Source: Halichondria panicea
Lineage: Eukaryota; Porifera; Demospongiae; Suberitida; Halichondriidae
Assembly (NCBI RefSeq): GCF_963675165.1
Contig: NC_087385.1
Location: 4,884,412 to 4,948,411 of the forward strand
Direction: 5' to 3'
DNA: 64,000 bases
Part shown: piece by piece, positions 10,694 to 22,384 of the stretch
Position numbering within the stretch: the first letter of the stretch is position 1
How the letters are laid out: the number at the start of each line of letters is the position of its first letter
The notes under the pieces: generated by a model
Database searches by the model: none
What the model was told of the DNA's origin: nothing
What the model saw: only the letters and a program-made list of their open reading frames with translations
Made by a program: the position numbers and the translations under genes

Positions 10694-11488
10694 CGTCCTA
10701 TATATTCTGGCCCACTTTACATAATTATGGGGCTCATTGTTATGTGTTCACTATTATTAGCTGTCCCACTAATTTATGAGGCTGAACAACAGGTGAACAG
10801 TTATTGTCAGAGAGCATTCACCCCATGCGTTGACATAACGGACATGCGATTAACTTCATTATGGGGAATGCATGATCAGAATCTATAATTAGAAAACAGT
10901 GTTTTTTTCGCCTTCGAAGATTGCCTAGATCTACATGTTTCAACTATATATTAGTGGCCTATTATTTCAACCACTGTACCATTAGTAAATGTAGTTAAAG
11001 CAGTCCATGAAAGTGTCAATGTAAGCTCATTTTTGGGTCCACACCACTTAGGGAAGGGGAATGGGGAGCTTCCTGTTAGAGCTATAATTATAAGTTGTCC
11101 CCCAGACACTCGGCTATGAACCATTTTTTCCAACTCCTATATTTTGAGTATTTATCTCCTCCTTTGCTACACCATGATCAGTATTTAGATGCTCCACTGA
11201 ACATTCAAGACTGACTCTCTCAGGGAACTGTATAGACAAGACTCTGCAATCAAGGTTTATTTATTGCATGCATGCTTTTTTTCTGCTAAAAACTTCATTA
11301 ATCATACAGGTGCATGCATTATCTTACTTGATTGATGCAATAGAGTCACTATAATGATTAAAGGGTGAATAGTGATAGATCTACCTCCGAATACTTTATT
11401 ACATGGCAAATAATTATGTAGTCTCACACCAGCCCCGAATGTTTTCTATTGGAACGTTAGGTCGAAAACATGGGTCTGGAGAATTTCC
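10694..11488. other. Duplicated non-coding DNA, block A tail
   Basis: No gene is seen here. The sequence is colinear with 24612-25336 of block B, with scattered substitutions and small indels, so it belongs to the duplicated block. Confidence 0.6.
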
Positions 11489-11958
11489 TATGTATTAGTT
11501 ATTGCCCAGCCAGAGTGCAACATGCCATATATTGCACTGGATGACATAATGCCCTCGGGCATTATATTGCTCCAGTGCAATATATGGCATGTTGCACGAG
11601 GGCGCCTGCAATAACTAACTTGTTGCCCAATGACGTTAAACTCGTCTGACTGGTCATATAAATCGTAATAAAAGACATGTGTTTTGAAGGAATTTAGTGT
11701 ATTCATTAGTTTTGCTGAATTCCATAGTAAATTTTTTAGGTTTTCTTCCCACTAGTAGTTGTAAAAGTAGTAGCCTATAAAAGGGACCAACTGAGTATTG
11801 GGTGGGATGGTGGGGCATAAGTCCCTTAAAGAAATTTACTGCATTTACACACAGTGCAAGTGCATATAATCCAGTGCAATATATGGTAGCCATGGCAGTG
11901 ATGCAACATTACAGAGCACTGGATTTCTTTGATCTGCCCACTCACTGGGCAACAACAA
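11489..11958. mobile_element. 470-bp insertion with a long hairpin, block A only
   Basis: Block B reads from GAGAATTTCC directly into AGTTGTGTTCACACGCC at about 25336, whereas block A has about 470 extra bases. The insert holds a near-perfect hairpin (11495-11618: TTAGTTATTGC ... GCAATAACTAA, with 27-bp inner arms around TATATTGCACTGGA). Its right end repeats parts of the arms (CCAGTGCAATATATGG, CACTGGGCAACAACAAC). This is consistent with a MITE or a nested pair. No coding capacity is seen. Confidence 0.6.
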
Positions 11959-12541
11959 CGAGTTGTGTTCACACGCCAAATTTCTTGGTGTGTTAACCGC
12001 TGCGGTCAATTGGAGGCAATAAGAAGGAAAGAAGTTATGCAAAGCAGCCTCTTGTTACGCTACTTGCTACAGTTTCCAGCTAGATGCAACTGACTTATTT
12101 AATAATCTTAATAATCTGTAAGACTATCACAGAGAGAAGTTCCATGGGTAGTTGCACAGAAGCAAGAGCTGAGTTGTAGATATTCAAGGATGTCTCCTGC
12201 CCCTCTCTATACTATAATTATATATGAAACCAGCAATCCAAACTCAAATGGTAGTACTGTAAATAAGAGTTGATTTGCGTCTTTTGCCCTGAGAATTGAG
12301 TCCATTCTCTATTAAAACATAACTGTCTCAGTCTAGATCTTTCCAGTGACTCTAGTAGTTGCTATAGCTTCTCTCCTATTCCTGCATGGTATATATAGCT
12401 GATTTAAGAACTGAGGGAGGACTCCTAGAGTTTCTAATTTATTTGCATAACTGTGGTCATCAACTATAATTATGATTTGTGACCACTGTTTACTATTAGC
12501 CACAGAAGTTCTCCAGACCCAACAAACATTAATTACAAAAA
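11959..12541. other. Duplicated non-coding DNA, block A tail (continued)
   Basis: Colinear with about 25336-25903 of block B. No coding exon is recognised before the RTP-like fragment at 12542. Confidence 0.5.
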
Positions 12542-12692
12542 AAGCGTGAGGTATTTCGAAACTAAAGGATTTGCCTGGTTTATTTGCAAAAGCCACACGA
12601 CAACAAAGGAAATTTCAAGCGCTGGCCTTCAGCTCACTCTTGGTGCTTCATTGATATAAAAAAAACAAATATGTTTCCGAGATGAAGTTCAT
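12542..12692 (+). pseudogene. RTP-like domain fragment, block A copy 3
   Basis: Translates in pieces to RYFETKGFAWFICKSH and WPSAHSWCFIDIKK, the central part of the variant 3CxxC domain, with frame breaks. It is cut at 12692, the last base shared with block B (25904-26055), so the end of the fragment is the duplication breakpoint. Confidence 0.75.
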
Positions 12693-12715
12693 CTTATTTC
12701 AAATGCATCTGTTAG

Positions 12716-15700
12716 GTTGACACTGTCAAGAGACTGTGTATCAAGAAGCTGCCCAAAGTGCTGGTCATCCAACTGAAGAGATTTGATTATGATTGGGAAA
12801 GGTGAGTGACCCCACCCCCCCTCCCTTTATGGTGTGTGTGAGAATGGGTGTGTCCTCTTGCAGGGAGACAGCTGTCAAGTTCAATGACTACTTTGAGTTC
12901 CCCAGAGAGTTTGACATGGCTCCGTACACAGCTGCTACCCTGGCCAAGACAGAGGGTGGTGAGTTATCATCGACAGTGGAAGCCATTGTTACATGTATCA
13001 GAGAGGCTCATGTTTTGTGTACAATTAATTGATAGACCTGTACAATGTATTAATTACGTGCTAACATTACTCCCCCTCTTCTTCACACACTCTCCAGGAG
13101 AGGGCGTCTCCAGTGGAAATATGGACAGTGGGGACAAGCCCAGCAGTACGCCTGGAGACGAGCCAGGTGATGGTGTGAGCACTAAGTACCGACTCAAGGG
13201 GATCGTGGTCCACAGTGGGCAGGCCAGCGGGGGACACTACTACTCTTTCATTCAAGTCAGGTAGGCCATCTTCCAGGAATAGCTGTCTATGGGGGGATCC
13301 CTGAAGGCTGGGTTCTGTGCATATCAATATACCACTGTAGATGGTCCTCAGATACATGTATAATACATGTGTAGCTGTTACATGTAGCTAGCTCCCTGTA
13401 TCTTACATTGCTTGTTTGCAGGAAACCACCCGGCTCCAACACCCCCAAGTGGTTCAAGTTTGATGATGGAGATGTCACTGAAGCAAAAATAGAAGATGAA
13501 GAGGTTAGTACGGAGTTTCTAAACCTTTCATGCCATTAATATTACCTGCTGTGTAGGAGTTCAAGGCTCAGGCATTTGGTGGTGACTACACAGGAGAGGT
13601 CTATGACCATGTCCTAAAGAAGTGAGTGTTGTACATGTACAATGATGACAGTTGCTCACTACCCCCCCCCCCCCCATCACAGGACTCACTATCGCCGTCA
13701 GAAGAGATGGTGGAGTGCCTACTTACTGTTCTATGATAGACTGGACCAAGAGAGTGCATTTGATGGTGAGGGGTGGCAATACTTGTGTGCGGTGGCCCTA
13801 ATCGTACAAGAATAGATAAGCTAATCTTGTACATGTATATGCACATACATACACTCTGTACGCCTACACTGTGTGCATGTGTGAGTGGATAGATGTTTCA
13901 ATGTCAGATATTGGAATTTAGCTGCTCATTATTATGCTTTTTAACAGAGTGTCTAGAGAAGATGAGTCCCCTGCCTGGGCCCATCCAGCAGCTGGTGCAG
14001 AAACAGAACATGGAGTTCAATCACAACAAGGGACATTTCAACTACTCATACTTCCACTTCATGAAGCAGCTGCTCAATCTAAACTATAACTACATCAGAG
14101 CTCAACTGGAACAAGACCCCTCCAAAACTGTGAGCAACCAAATCCATTTACTGTATGAATCAGCATTGAAACATTTGTTTTTATACCACATGTACAGGCT
14201 GAGTTGGAGTCCCTTGGGTTGAGGTGTGTACAGCTGGCAACAACCTTCCTGTTTCATTGTGGATTCCATACAAAGAAGACGTTGAGGTTAGTCCAAGTTT
14301 TTCGCTAAATCGAGCCGACTTTTGAGGGGTGGTCCTACACACTGTTATGTATACAGTATTATATCTGCATCCAGCTCAGATATATGTACAGTACGTCCCA
14401 CTGTATTTGTGCATGTCAACTATTATTATTCCCCACCCCACACCACCCCCTGCAGAGGTCCAGCGTCTGACTGATACGAGGCCATCCAGCCGTACCTCAT
14501 GTACAGTATGAACATTCGCCATTGGTTTGTGGACACTGTGTTCCTACAGCACAAAGGCAGGTTCTGTGAGTACCTCCTCGAGTGCCCCTCCGTTGAGGTG
14601 AGTCTCCACAGCTACCTGTAGTACAGCTGTGTACAGTTGAGGCAGCCCCTGCCATCCTTTGTTTTTTCAGTATGTAATATCCCCTAGCTATTAATTTTGT
14701 TTTCATGAATTTGTTGGTAATTTTTAACTTTGTACAGATAAGGAATGTATTTGCCAAGCTGCTCACCTTCCTGTGCTGGGTAACCAACAAAGACCCTAAG
14801 ATCGAAGTGGAGGTTACCACTCACAATGGAATAGGTACACACACACCATACCCTAGCCAGGGTTAATTTCAGGAGAAAAAATTAGGGGGGGCTTTTGGAT
14901 ATAGTTTACCCCCTCTTGGAATTCAAACATAGTATCAACATTGCCCCCCCCCCCCTAAAATTTGCTCTTGGAAATTTCCTGACATTGAATCAACAGCCAA
15001 TCAATTGCCAACCAATCAAGTGTGGCCATTTAATAATGGAGTCTGGGACATTAGTTTATGACAATGTCATATCTCCTTTTGTACAGAGAAATCTCAGACT
15101 GTGTTTAGTGAGATAGCACTCAACGGTCTGTTGCAGCTGCTCAAGAAGGAGGTCTCAAATCACAGCAGACATTTACAGCAGTATTTCCAAGTCTTCCTCA
15201 ACTATGCCAGCAAGGGGTCATTTGAAGTGAGTTAGGGCTCAACAGAGTACCATCTATAGACTGGTAGTTTTTTTGATTCCTTTGATATAGCGATGAGACT
15301 GTGGGAATTCCTTGAGTACTATTCTATGCACTTTTGGAGCTAATTTGTGCCAATATTGTGCCGCAATGGCTACATAGACACTTGGCAGCACCATCGTCTT
15401 TTAACCTCCCTCAAAGGTACCGACTGAGTAGGTTGTCATCAGTAACTCGAGTGTGTCCCCCCCCCCCAGGGTTCACGCACCACTCTGACGGGCTCATTGA
15501 GTCATCCAACACGGACAAAACCACTACCAGAAGAAAGCCTATCTTTGTATCAAATTTCTAATTCACATGTGCAATAGGTAACTGTGTGCTTTGGGTTTCA
15601 AAATGACACTTATATTGTTTTTCCTCCAGATGTCACCAGTTACAGAAGATATTAAACGAGGACAGCTACCTAAAGCAAGTGTGGAGCATGGCGTTAGTTT

Positions 15701-16256
15701 GGCTGCAGACGGAAATGGACAGGGTAAGATTACTAGTACTCTAAGCACCAATTCCAACACCAGCTGTTTCCTTCGCAGAGGCCGTACACTGGCACTGGGT
15801 ACAGCTACTCCAGTTGGTCTCCACCTGCCCAGTCCAACGAAGCGTCCAACGGTTATTTCCTAGAGCGCTCCAACAGTGCTAAGCTAACACTCAAGAGAGC
15901 AAAGGAGCTGTTCCCTCTACCAGTAAGTCAACTAGCTATTAAAAATAATATAGAAGCCATCATTACAACAACAAAAAAGAATTCTACAACTCAACATAAA
16001 ACTGCATTTCACTATCCCCATGCATTTCCAGGAGCCCCCAGCTGAGAGCCGTGAGGAAGAGCAGGAGATTGTACCCGGAGGTGACCCGGATGCTGGGATG
16101 CCAGCTGAGGCTGCCGAGACCCACGGGACAGAGCGTGGTGGTGACCATGAGAACGAACCCGAGCGACCTCCGTCTCCACCACTCTTGGACACCATTGACG
16201 AAGTTAATGTAACTGATGAGAACACTAGCTCTCAGCAACTGCAAGAGACTGACTAA
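12716..16256 (+). pseudogene. USP9X-like deubiquitinase, 3' fragment, decayed
   Basis: Exons 12716-12801, 12864-12958, 13098-13260, 13422-13503, 13557-13621, 13683-13765, 13948-14129, 14198-14286, 14456-14597, 14738-14834, 15087-15226, 15470-15577, 15630-15723, 15779-15922 and 16032-16256 encode USP9X-type sequence. Signs include [27 protein letters not shown], the His box [25 protein letters not shown] and, near the end, SNGYFLERS. The Cys-box part is absent. Decay signs: an in-frame TGA at 14472-14474 where the family has Trp, a frameshift near 15490-15520, and a gap of roughly 150 residues between the exons at 15226 and 15470. The first exon lies 23 bp after the block A breakpoint. USP9X removes ubiquitin from many substrates. 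Upstream exons left of the window cannot be excluded. Confidence 0.8.
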
Positions 16257-16400
16257 AAATATTTAGTAATAATAGTTTTGTGTCTTTTATCTTTGTAGAA
16301 GTCCTGATTGTTGTAATGGTGCTGTGTGGTACATGTACATGCAGGGTTGTTTCACTGCATTAATATTTACTGTGCTTGAAATATTTAACACGCAGGATTT

Positions 16401-16406
16401 AATAAA
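16401..16406 (+). terminator. Polyadenylation signal AATAAA after the USP9X-like exons
   Basis: AATAAA about 145 bp after the stop codon at 16256, in the expected position for 3' end formation. Confidence 0.4.
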
Positions 16407-16608
16407 TTGTCATTTTACTTTCAGAGTTATATAAATACAATGTGTTGTGATTAAATTGTCCTACGCCATTGCGCATGCCCACAAAACCGCAAACTGACCA
16501 GCCCCTCCCCTCACATTTTGCCGACGCGTATATACACCCCTACACCCCTATCTATATATACAATGTATCTGCCTCAGATACCTATATACAATCATAACAA
16601 ATCACAAG

Positions 16609-19061
16609 ATGAGTAGTAGGCCAGTGTTTATAGCCTTGCTTGTAGTCTACAGCAAGCTTACATTCGTCTTAGGAGGGTGCTTAGACTGCACAGAATGCAA
16701 TGGAGGTGATGGTCAGCTCAATGGAACTTGTAAATGTGATGGCAACTGTGATTTGTTTGGGGATTGTTGTGAGTCTGTATTCGATCTAAGCACTTGTGTA
16801 GTGGGCAATAGTGATGCTCCACCTGGAGTTGACATTGTGTGTATTGACATTTATCCTGACAAAAGGATCCAACCTCAATATCTTGAGTCGTTTTGGATGG
16901 TGTCGAGCTGCCCCAGCAGTTGGTCGGATGATGAGGAGGCCTCAGTAAAAAAAACTGCATAATTCTGGACCGCTCTCTCCCTCCCATCACAGATCTGGAC
17001 ACTGGAGGGGTCTATGCCAATGAATACTGTGCTGTTTGCAATGGAGTTGAGAACCTGATAGTTTGGCAACCCAATCTTGGCTGCACTATGTTTGTTTACG
17101 AGCAAATTGAGCTATTAGATTACAATATCACTAAGCTCTTAGAAGATGACCCTACTATCTTTGAAACTCAATGTCAAACCTGTTTGTATCAAATTCCTAC
17201 TGTATCCAGTTACTCTCCAAGGCCTTGTATTTCAGCAGTATCCACATGTGTAAGCAAATCAGAACTAGAAGAACTAACAAGTGAACAATACAGTATTGAA
17301 CACTATCAAAACTTAACAAGAGATTGTGTAACTGGACCATACGATATTCATACTGCTCAAAGTACCAATTACAGAAATAATGCATGTGCAATTTGTAACG
17401 GGGAGGATTCGTCTACTTGCATAGTCTCTCCAATCCCAAGACTTGAGATACCTGATGAATGCATTCTACCTGAAATTATAAGTGGAACTACTACAATAGG
17501 AGGAGGAGGAGGTGGTGTCTCACCAGAGAGTGGTATTCCCTTTACCATTGCTCTGAGCAATCTCGGTGAGGGGCAAGTGGTTGTGACTGTACAAACAGAA
17601 ACTGTGACTGTAATAGTAGAGTGTCCTGAAGGCCAGGCTGCTCTGGGGTTGGAGTGTAGACCTACTCTTTGCCCTGAAGGCTACGTGGAGACAGGCGGTC
17701 AATGTGCTTTTGTTGTCAAATCGATTAGCAATGCTAACATCAGTGTTCTGCAATGCTTGACTACTCTTGTAACTCTTAACAGCAATGTTACTTACATACT
17801 GCAAAGCAATGATTCTGTGCTGTTTGATGGTGAAGTGTTGACAATTGTCAAGATCGACTCTGATGGCCAGCCTGTAGTTTGCCTAAATGATTCTTTTATA
17901 GGAGATTTTGTCAACTGCCCAACAAAATTTGTTGTTTTGAATGAGACAGAGTACGTGAAAGTGAGCAACAATACTGTTCAATCTGAAGGGATTGTATATG
18001 AGGTTATCAAATTTGATGCTGTTGGTTCAGCAATTGTCTGCCCACCCAATGAAACAACAATCAACGAAACAAGCACTGTAATCATATACTCCTATGCTTC
18101 TGGTTATTTAGAGTTGACTTACATTGGATGTTCATTGTCTGTAATTGGAAGTGCTCTTGTGTTGCTCACCTATGGGCTCTTTAAAAGCCTCAGAACACTG
18201 CCTAGTCTAATCCTCATGAATCTCTCTGCTGCCATTTTAGCGAATAATCTCTTTATTCTGATTGGAGGACCTGTCACTCAGGCATTCCCGAGCGTACAAT
18301 TGTGTGCAACTGTGGCTATTTGTTTGCACTTCTTTTTCTTGGCTCAATTCATGTGGATGTCCATTATGTCATTCCAAATGGCCAAAGGATTTCATCAAGC
18401 ATGGAAATTAAAGATGGTTTCAAAATCTGAACAGAAAAGTTCCACAATGGTCGTGTACTTTTTGATTGGATGGGGAACACCTTTTTTGATAGTAGCCATC
18501 TCAATAATTGTGAATTTCTCCACTCAAAATCTGGTATTGTATGGTGTTCTGGATGATGGAAAATTAGGAAGTTGCTGGATCAACCATCTTGAATCGGCCA
18601 TCATTTCGTTTATTGTCCCCCTAATCGTTTCTATGGTCATCAACTTTACCCTTTTTGTGATTGTGACTGTATTTCTCTGTCATTCGGCTAGGTCTAGTAC
18701 AAGAATTGCCAACGAGAAAAGTCTTCCATATTTCCGTGTGAATGTTGCTGTGTTCTCAGTGACTGGACTTACCTGGGTGTTCGGTTTCGTAGCTCTGCTT
18801 GCTGGAACTAATTGGGCATGGTATCCGTTTATCATCTTCAACAGTACTCAAGGTTTTATGATCTTCATTACTTTCATCCTAACTAAGCGAGTCTTAAAGC
18901 TCTACTGGAAATTCCTGCTGTGCCGAAACGACACTGTGTCTAAGTCAACAAAAGGAACGAATGTACACTCTCCAGCAGGAAATGAACTTATTTTGAATAT
19001 GAACACAAATGATATTAATGGTCAAGCTGTAATCAGCTATACTACTACAAAGAGTTTTTAA
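16609..19061 (+). CDS. Somatomedin-B 7TM receptor, block B copy, one homopolymer frameshift
   Basis: ATG at 16609 starts a signal peptide (residues 1 to about 22) followed by a Cys-rich somatomedin B domain (C24 to about C63, with DCC at 52-54). The frame stops at 16962 because of an 8-A run at 16947-16954; read in the next frame it continues as CIILDRSLPP... through 17088-19061 (657 aa). The second part has Cys-rich and NxT-rich ectodomain sequence, then seven membrane segments (about 18112-18905) of secretin/adhesion type and a short tail with Ser/Thr residues. No introns are needed. The gene is a class-B-like receptor of unknown ligand. The frameshift could be real or a homopolymer sequencing error. 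Confidence 0.8.
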
Positions 19062-20026
19062 TCTGTTTATTAGTTACTGTTTGCATGCTCATTACTTGTA
19101 CATGTATTGCATGTTGACACATTTTATTGTGCTGCTAAAAGGTGGGAGGGGCTCACAGTTGCAGCATTTTAATAGGTGTTGCTACTCAATTTACACTTTA
19201 CTTTCACGAGATACTGCTGAGATCTAGCTATAGATCTATCATGTTCAGTTAGATCTAGTAGGTATGGATTGTGACACGGCAGCAACCATCATACAGGCCC
19301 ATGTCAGACGATACCTAGCAAAGAGGATCTATTTTCAGAAACTGCTGGAGAAATTCCAGAAAGTAAGAGCCAGCTCTAGATCTAGATCTAGCTCTAGCTG
19401 TTAAAATTATTGTGTTGAGCTTGTCTGGGATTGGGTTGTTTCCACTTACAGGATGAAGCTGTCAGACATGAAAAGGAGCAACAGCAAGTGTCTGAAGGAG
19501 AAACACTGGTGATAAGGTGTGGTAGATCATGCATGGGATAAGAAAGAGTACGTAGTATTTTGTAGGTACAGGCTTCAAATGGAGATTGCTAAATTGCTTT
19601 AAACAAACGGAGACGAGAGAATGCAATGGCTACTAGGTTAGTATAAAAAGAAATAAGTGTAAAACTATAAATACTGACGTGTCTTAATTTTGCAGAATAC
19701 AGAGAGCCTGGAGAGAATACAGCAGTACCAACCTCAATTCTGTATCATCTATTCAACACACCACGGATTTGTTGCAATACTCTACTCATTCTAGTTCCTT
19801 GGCTATGGCAATGAATGGCAGTCATGTTCCTACATCAACAAGGAATGTTGTACAGGACAATGGAACTCACACCAGTCGAGTGGGCCAGTTAGGTGAGTAT
19901 CATAGCTCAGGAATGGCTAATGGAGTGATGCCCAGGAAGTGTGATTGGGTACCCAGATTAAACAGTTATCAACTGATGTCTAGACTATCACTCACAAAGA
20001 ATTACATGTCATCTCAGAGCAAATAC

Positions 20027-20700
20027 TGCCCTTTGCAGCTCACTTGGAAGTTTTGGGCAAGCAGTAAATTGCAAAAAATCACTTGAGATAATTGTAACAG
20101 TTTACATAAGTAAACCACAATATACTATAGAACAAGGTATACAAAGTTTAAATTTTAGAACAGATCTTTATGTGGATATATACATCTGGCTATACCTACA
20201 GTATATTCAGCATAAACTACTAGTTGGGTAACCAGGAAAAACTAATCCTTATCAAGAGGAGAGTTAAGTGGCGTATTAAGTGGCAGAGAATTGGAAACTG
20301 GTTCAGCAGCAGGCTGTTTCTCAGTCAACAATTTTAAGGTTTAGGCAGTTTATATCGTAATCAAGCTACCCCTAGAGCCCAAAATTTGTACCTTATAGAT
20401 AGAGATCTGGCCAAGTTGTGGTTTAGCTGTAAACTGTTACACTTACCTCAAGTGGTTTTTTGCATTTTACAGTAATATGTACTAGCTATTTGCCAAAACT
20501 TCACGTGAGCTGACGTGAGCTACAACAAATCATGAGCGTGAAAAAACTACAACAAAAAAACACAAAGATCTGGTCTATTCCAAACTTTGTCCCTTGCTCT
20601 CTAGTATTGTGGTTTACTTATGTAAACTGTTACACTTATCTCAAGTGGTTTTTTGCAATTTACTATTTGCCCTAAACTTCCAAGTGAGCTGCAAAGGGCA
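20027..20700. mobile_element. MITE, GTAC-target family, copy 2
   Basis: A 674-bp element of the same family as 1179-1853 in inverted orientation, inserted inside the large exon of the block B IQ gene. The right flank is GTAC (20701-20704) and the left flank is ATAC. Block A and block C have an uninterrupted GAGCAAGTACAGACT at this place, the empty site. Confidence 0.85.
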
Positions 20701-21039
20701 GTACAGACTCTGTTTATGTCAGATCTCTCTGAAAGCTCCAGTGAAGAGCAAGACCTCAGTACCACCTCTCACTCCAATGAGGAACTGAAAAATGGCCATA
20801 GTAGCAGGAGTGAAGAAGATTGGCCGGGAATGGATACTCAAAATGATGAGTTGTTTATGTCTATGGAAAGGCGTTTGAAGGAATTGGTCTCCACTACGGA
20901 TGATTTAGTGATGAATTTGATGATGGAAGTAATTCCGAAAGAGATAGCTTATTGGACAGTGCAACGCTGGAAATAGAAGACATATCATCAAGACGCTCAA
21001 TTTGCTCATCTCCACTAAGTCACGGATCAGTTGCTAATG

Positions 21040-21290
21040 GGCCCGTCTTGTCAAAAATGGTGATTTTGCTCCGTTTTGCTACTTTTGCTGACGTAGCAAT
21101 GATATTCATTGATTTGTGACATCACAAATCATCTTGTTGTTATTTGCTACATCCAAAGGTCATGTGATGTCTACCTGCAACTACACAGTTGGTATTGGTC
21201 ATTATGTCACAGGGGCGTGGCAATTGAGCTTACTACGTAGCCAAATCGTCCCAAAAGTCATAAAAATCACTGTTTTTGACAAGATGGGCC
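21040..21290. mobile_element. MITE with GGCCC ends in the block B IQ gene
   Basis: A 251-bp stretch bounded by inverted repeats of about 28 bp (GGCCCGTCTTGTCAAAAA and its near complement at 21262-21290). It is absent from blocks A and C. Target duplication is unclear, because a further 490 bp of unmatched DNA follows to about 21780. Confidence 0.6.
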
Positions 21291-22129
21291 GCTCTAGCAA
21301 AGAAGAGGCTAGCCTAACTCCTGTAAGTTAGTACAGATGAAAAGTACACTATTGTAGTACATGCTGCTCAAAAATCAGACCTTGACTAATATAAAATCGA
21401 AAGTTGTATTCCTAACATATTTGCCACCAAAAAACAATAAAATGCAGTATTTCTCAGAACTTACTAGTAGCCCAGACTTCCGTTGAAGCTTACAAGTTGA
21501 ACAATAATTATACTCAGGTACATGCACAACAAATTTCAGATCTTAACTCAAACAAATAAGCTACTTTTATTCCTAACATATTTTTGGAAGTACACATCTT
21601 CAGACAGCCATTTTATATTGATGATGTCATATGATGTAACAGGTGGTGGTCCAATGGAAGCGCCAATAGTTGAACTTTCAGTGCCTGCACTCAAATAGAT
21701 CATATCACTTTTACTTTAGAAGATATGCCACAAAATGTAAAAAATGTGTACCAAAAAAAATCTACTCTCTTTGGTTGTTGCACTGTACACGCAATGACTG
21801 TCCAGGAGCTCAAAGTCTTCTTGAAGCGAAAGTGAAAGGTATAGAATATATATGCCCACCCATACAAACCTGTAAATATATACATATATTCTATATATAC
21901 AGCAATTTCGAAAGATCTTACAGCCTATTTGATCGTGAAAGATGACCTGGTTGTAGAAAACAAGTTACTCCACTAAAACGTCGCCCACTTGGCAAGGTAG
22001 GTGGTATTGTCATCAACAACATGCGCTGTATTAATGTGTTTTGTTTTAATTCTATAGGAACACACAGAGCTTATACCAGAGGAGTGTGTACCTACTTACT
22101 TATGAGTAAGTAAGCCAACGATTAGTCTG

Positions 22130-22384
22130 GCCCCGCCCTCCCTAACTTGTATTGGCTAGAATTTGAGACTAGCCAACGATCATGTGATTCATGTATATTT
22201 TAAATGGCAGGTAATTTGAAACTCTAACCACATGATGCTAAAATGCGAGTCATTCCATGAATTTTATAATAAAAATCATGATCACAATTAAGGCGTGTTC
22301 TCTAAAGACTGGGTGGGGTGACTTAATATATTCCAGCTAGGCAGCAGGGAAAAGCATCTTTTAAGGTTCGAGGCTAGATCTACT
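22130..22384. other. Duplicated non-coding spacer, block B
   Basis: Colinear with 3520-3783 of block A, including CTGGGTGGGGTGACTTAATA about 75 bp before the RTP-like ATG. A similar GGGGTGGGGTGACTTAATA precedes the block C RTP-like gene at about 34093. This is a candidate shared promoter element. Confidence 0.4.

Larger units (their letters stand above)
19264..22108 (+). pseudogene. IQCJ-SCHIP1-like gene, block B copy, multiply disrupted
   Basis: Colinear with the intact copy at 32427-33926. Exon 1 (19264-19362, IQ motif) is open. The third exon has a deletion that gives TAA right after MEIAKLL. The large exon is split by the GTAC-family MITE at 20027-20700 and again by extra sequence at 21040-21780. 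The coiled-coil exon near 21900-22000 has the same premature stop as block A. The gene cannot make the full protein. Confidence 0.75.

Noticed and set aside
14145-14222. Extension of the USP9X-like exon past 14129
   Set aside because: The reading frame stays open into the intron, but the GT donor at 14130 and the match to the next exon at 14198 support splicing.
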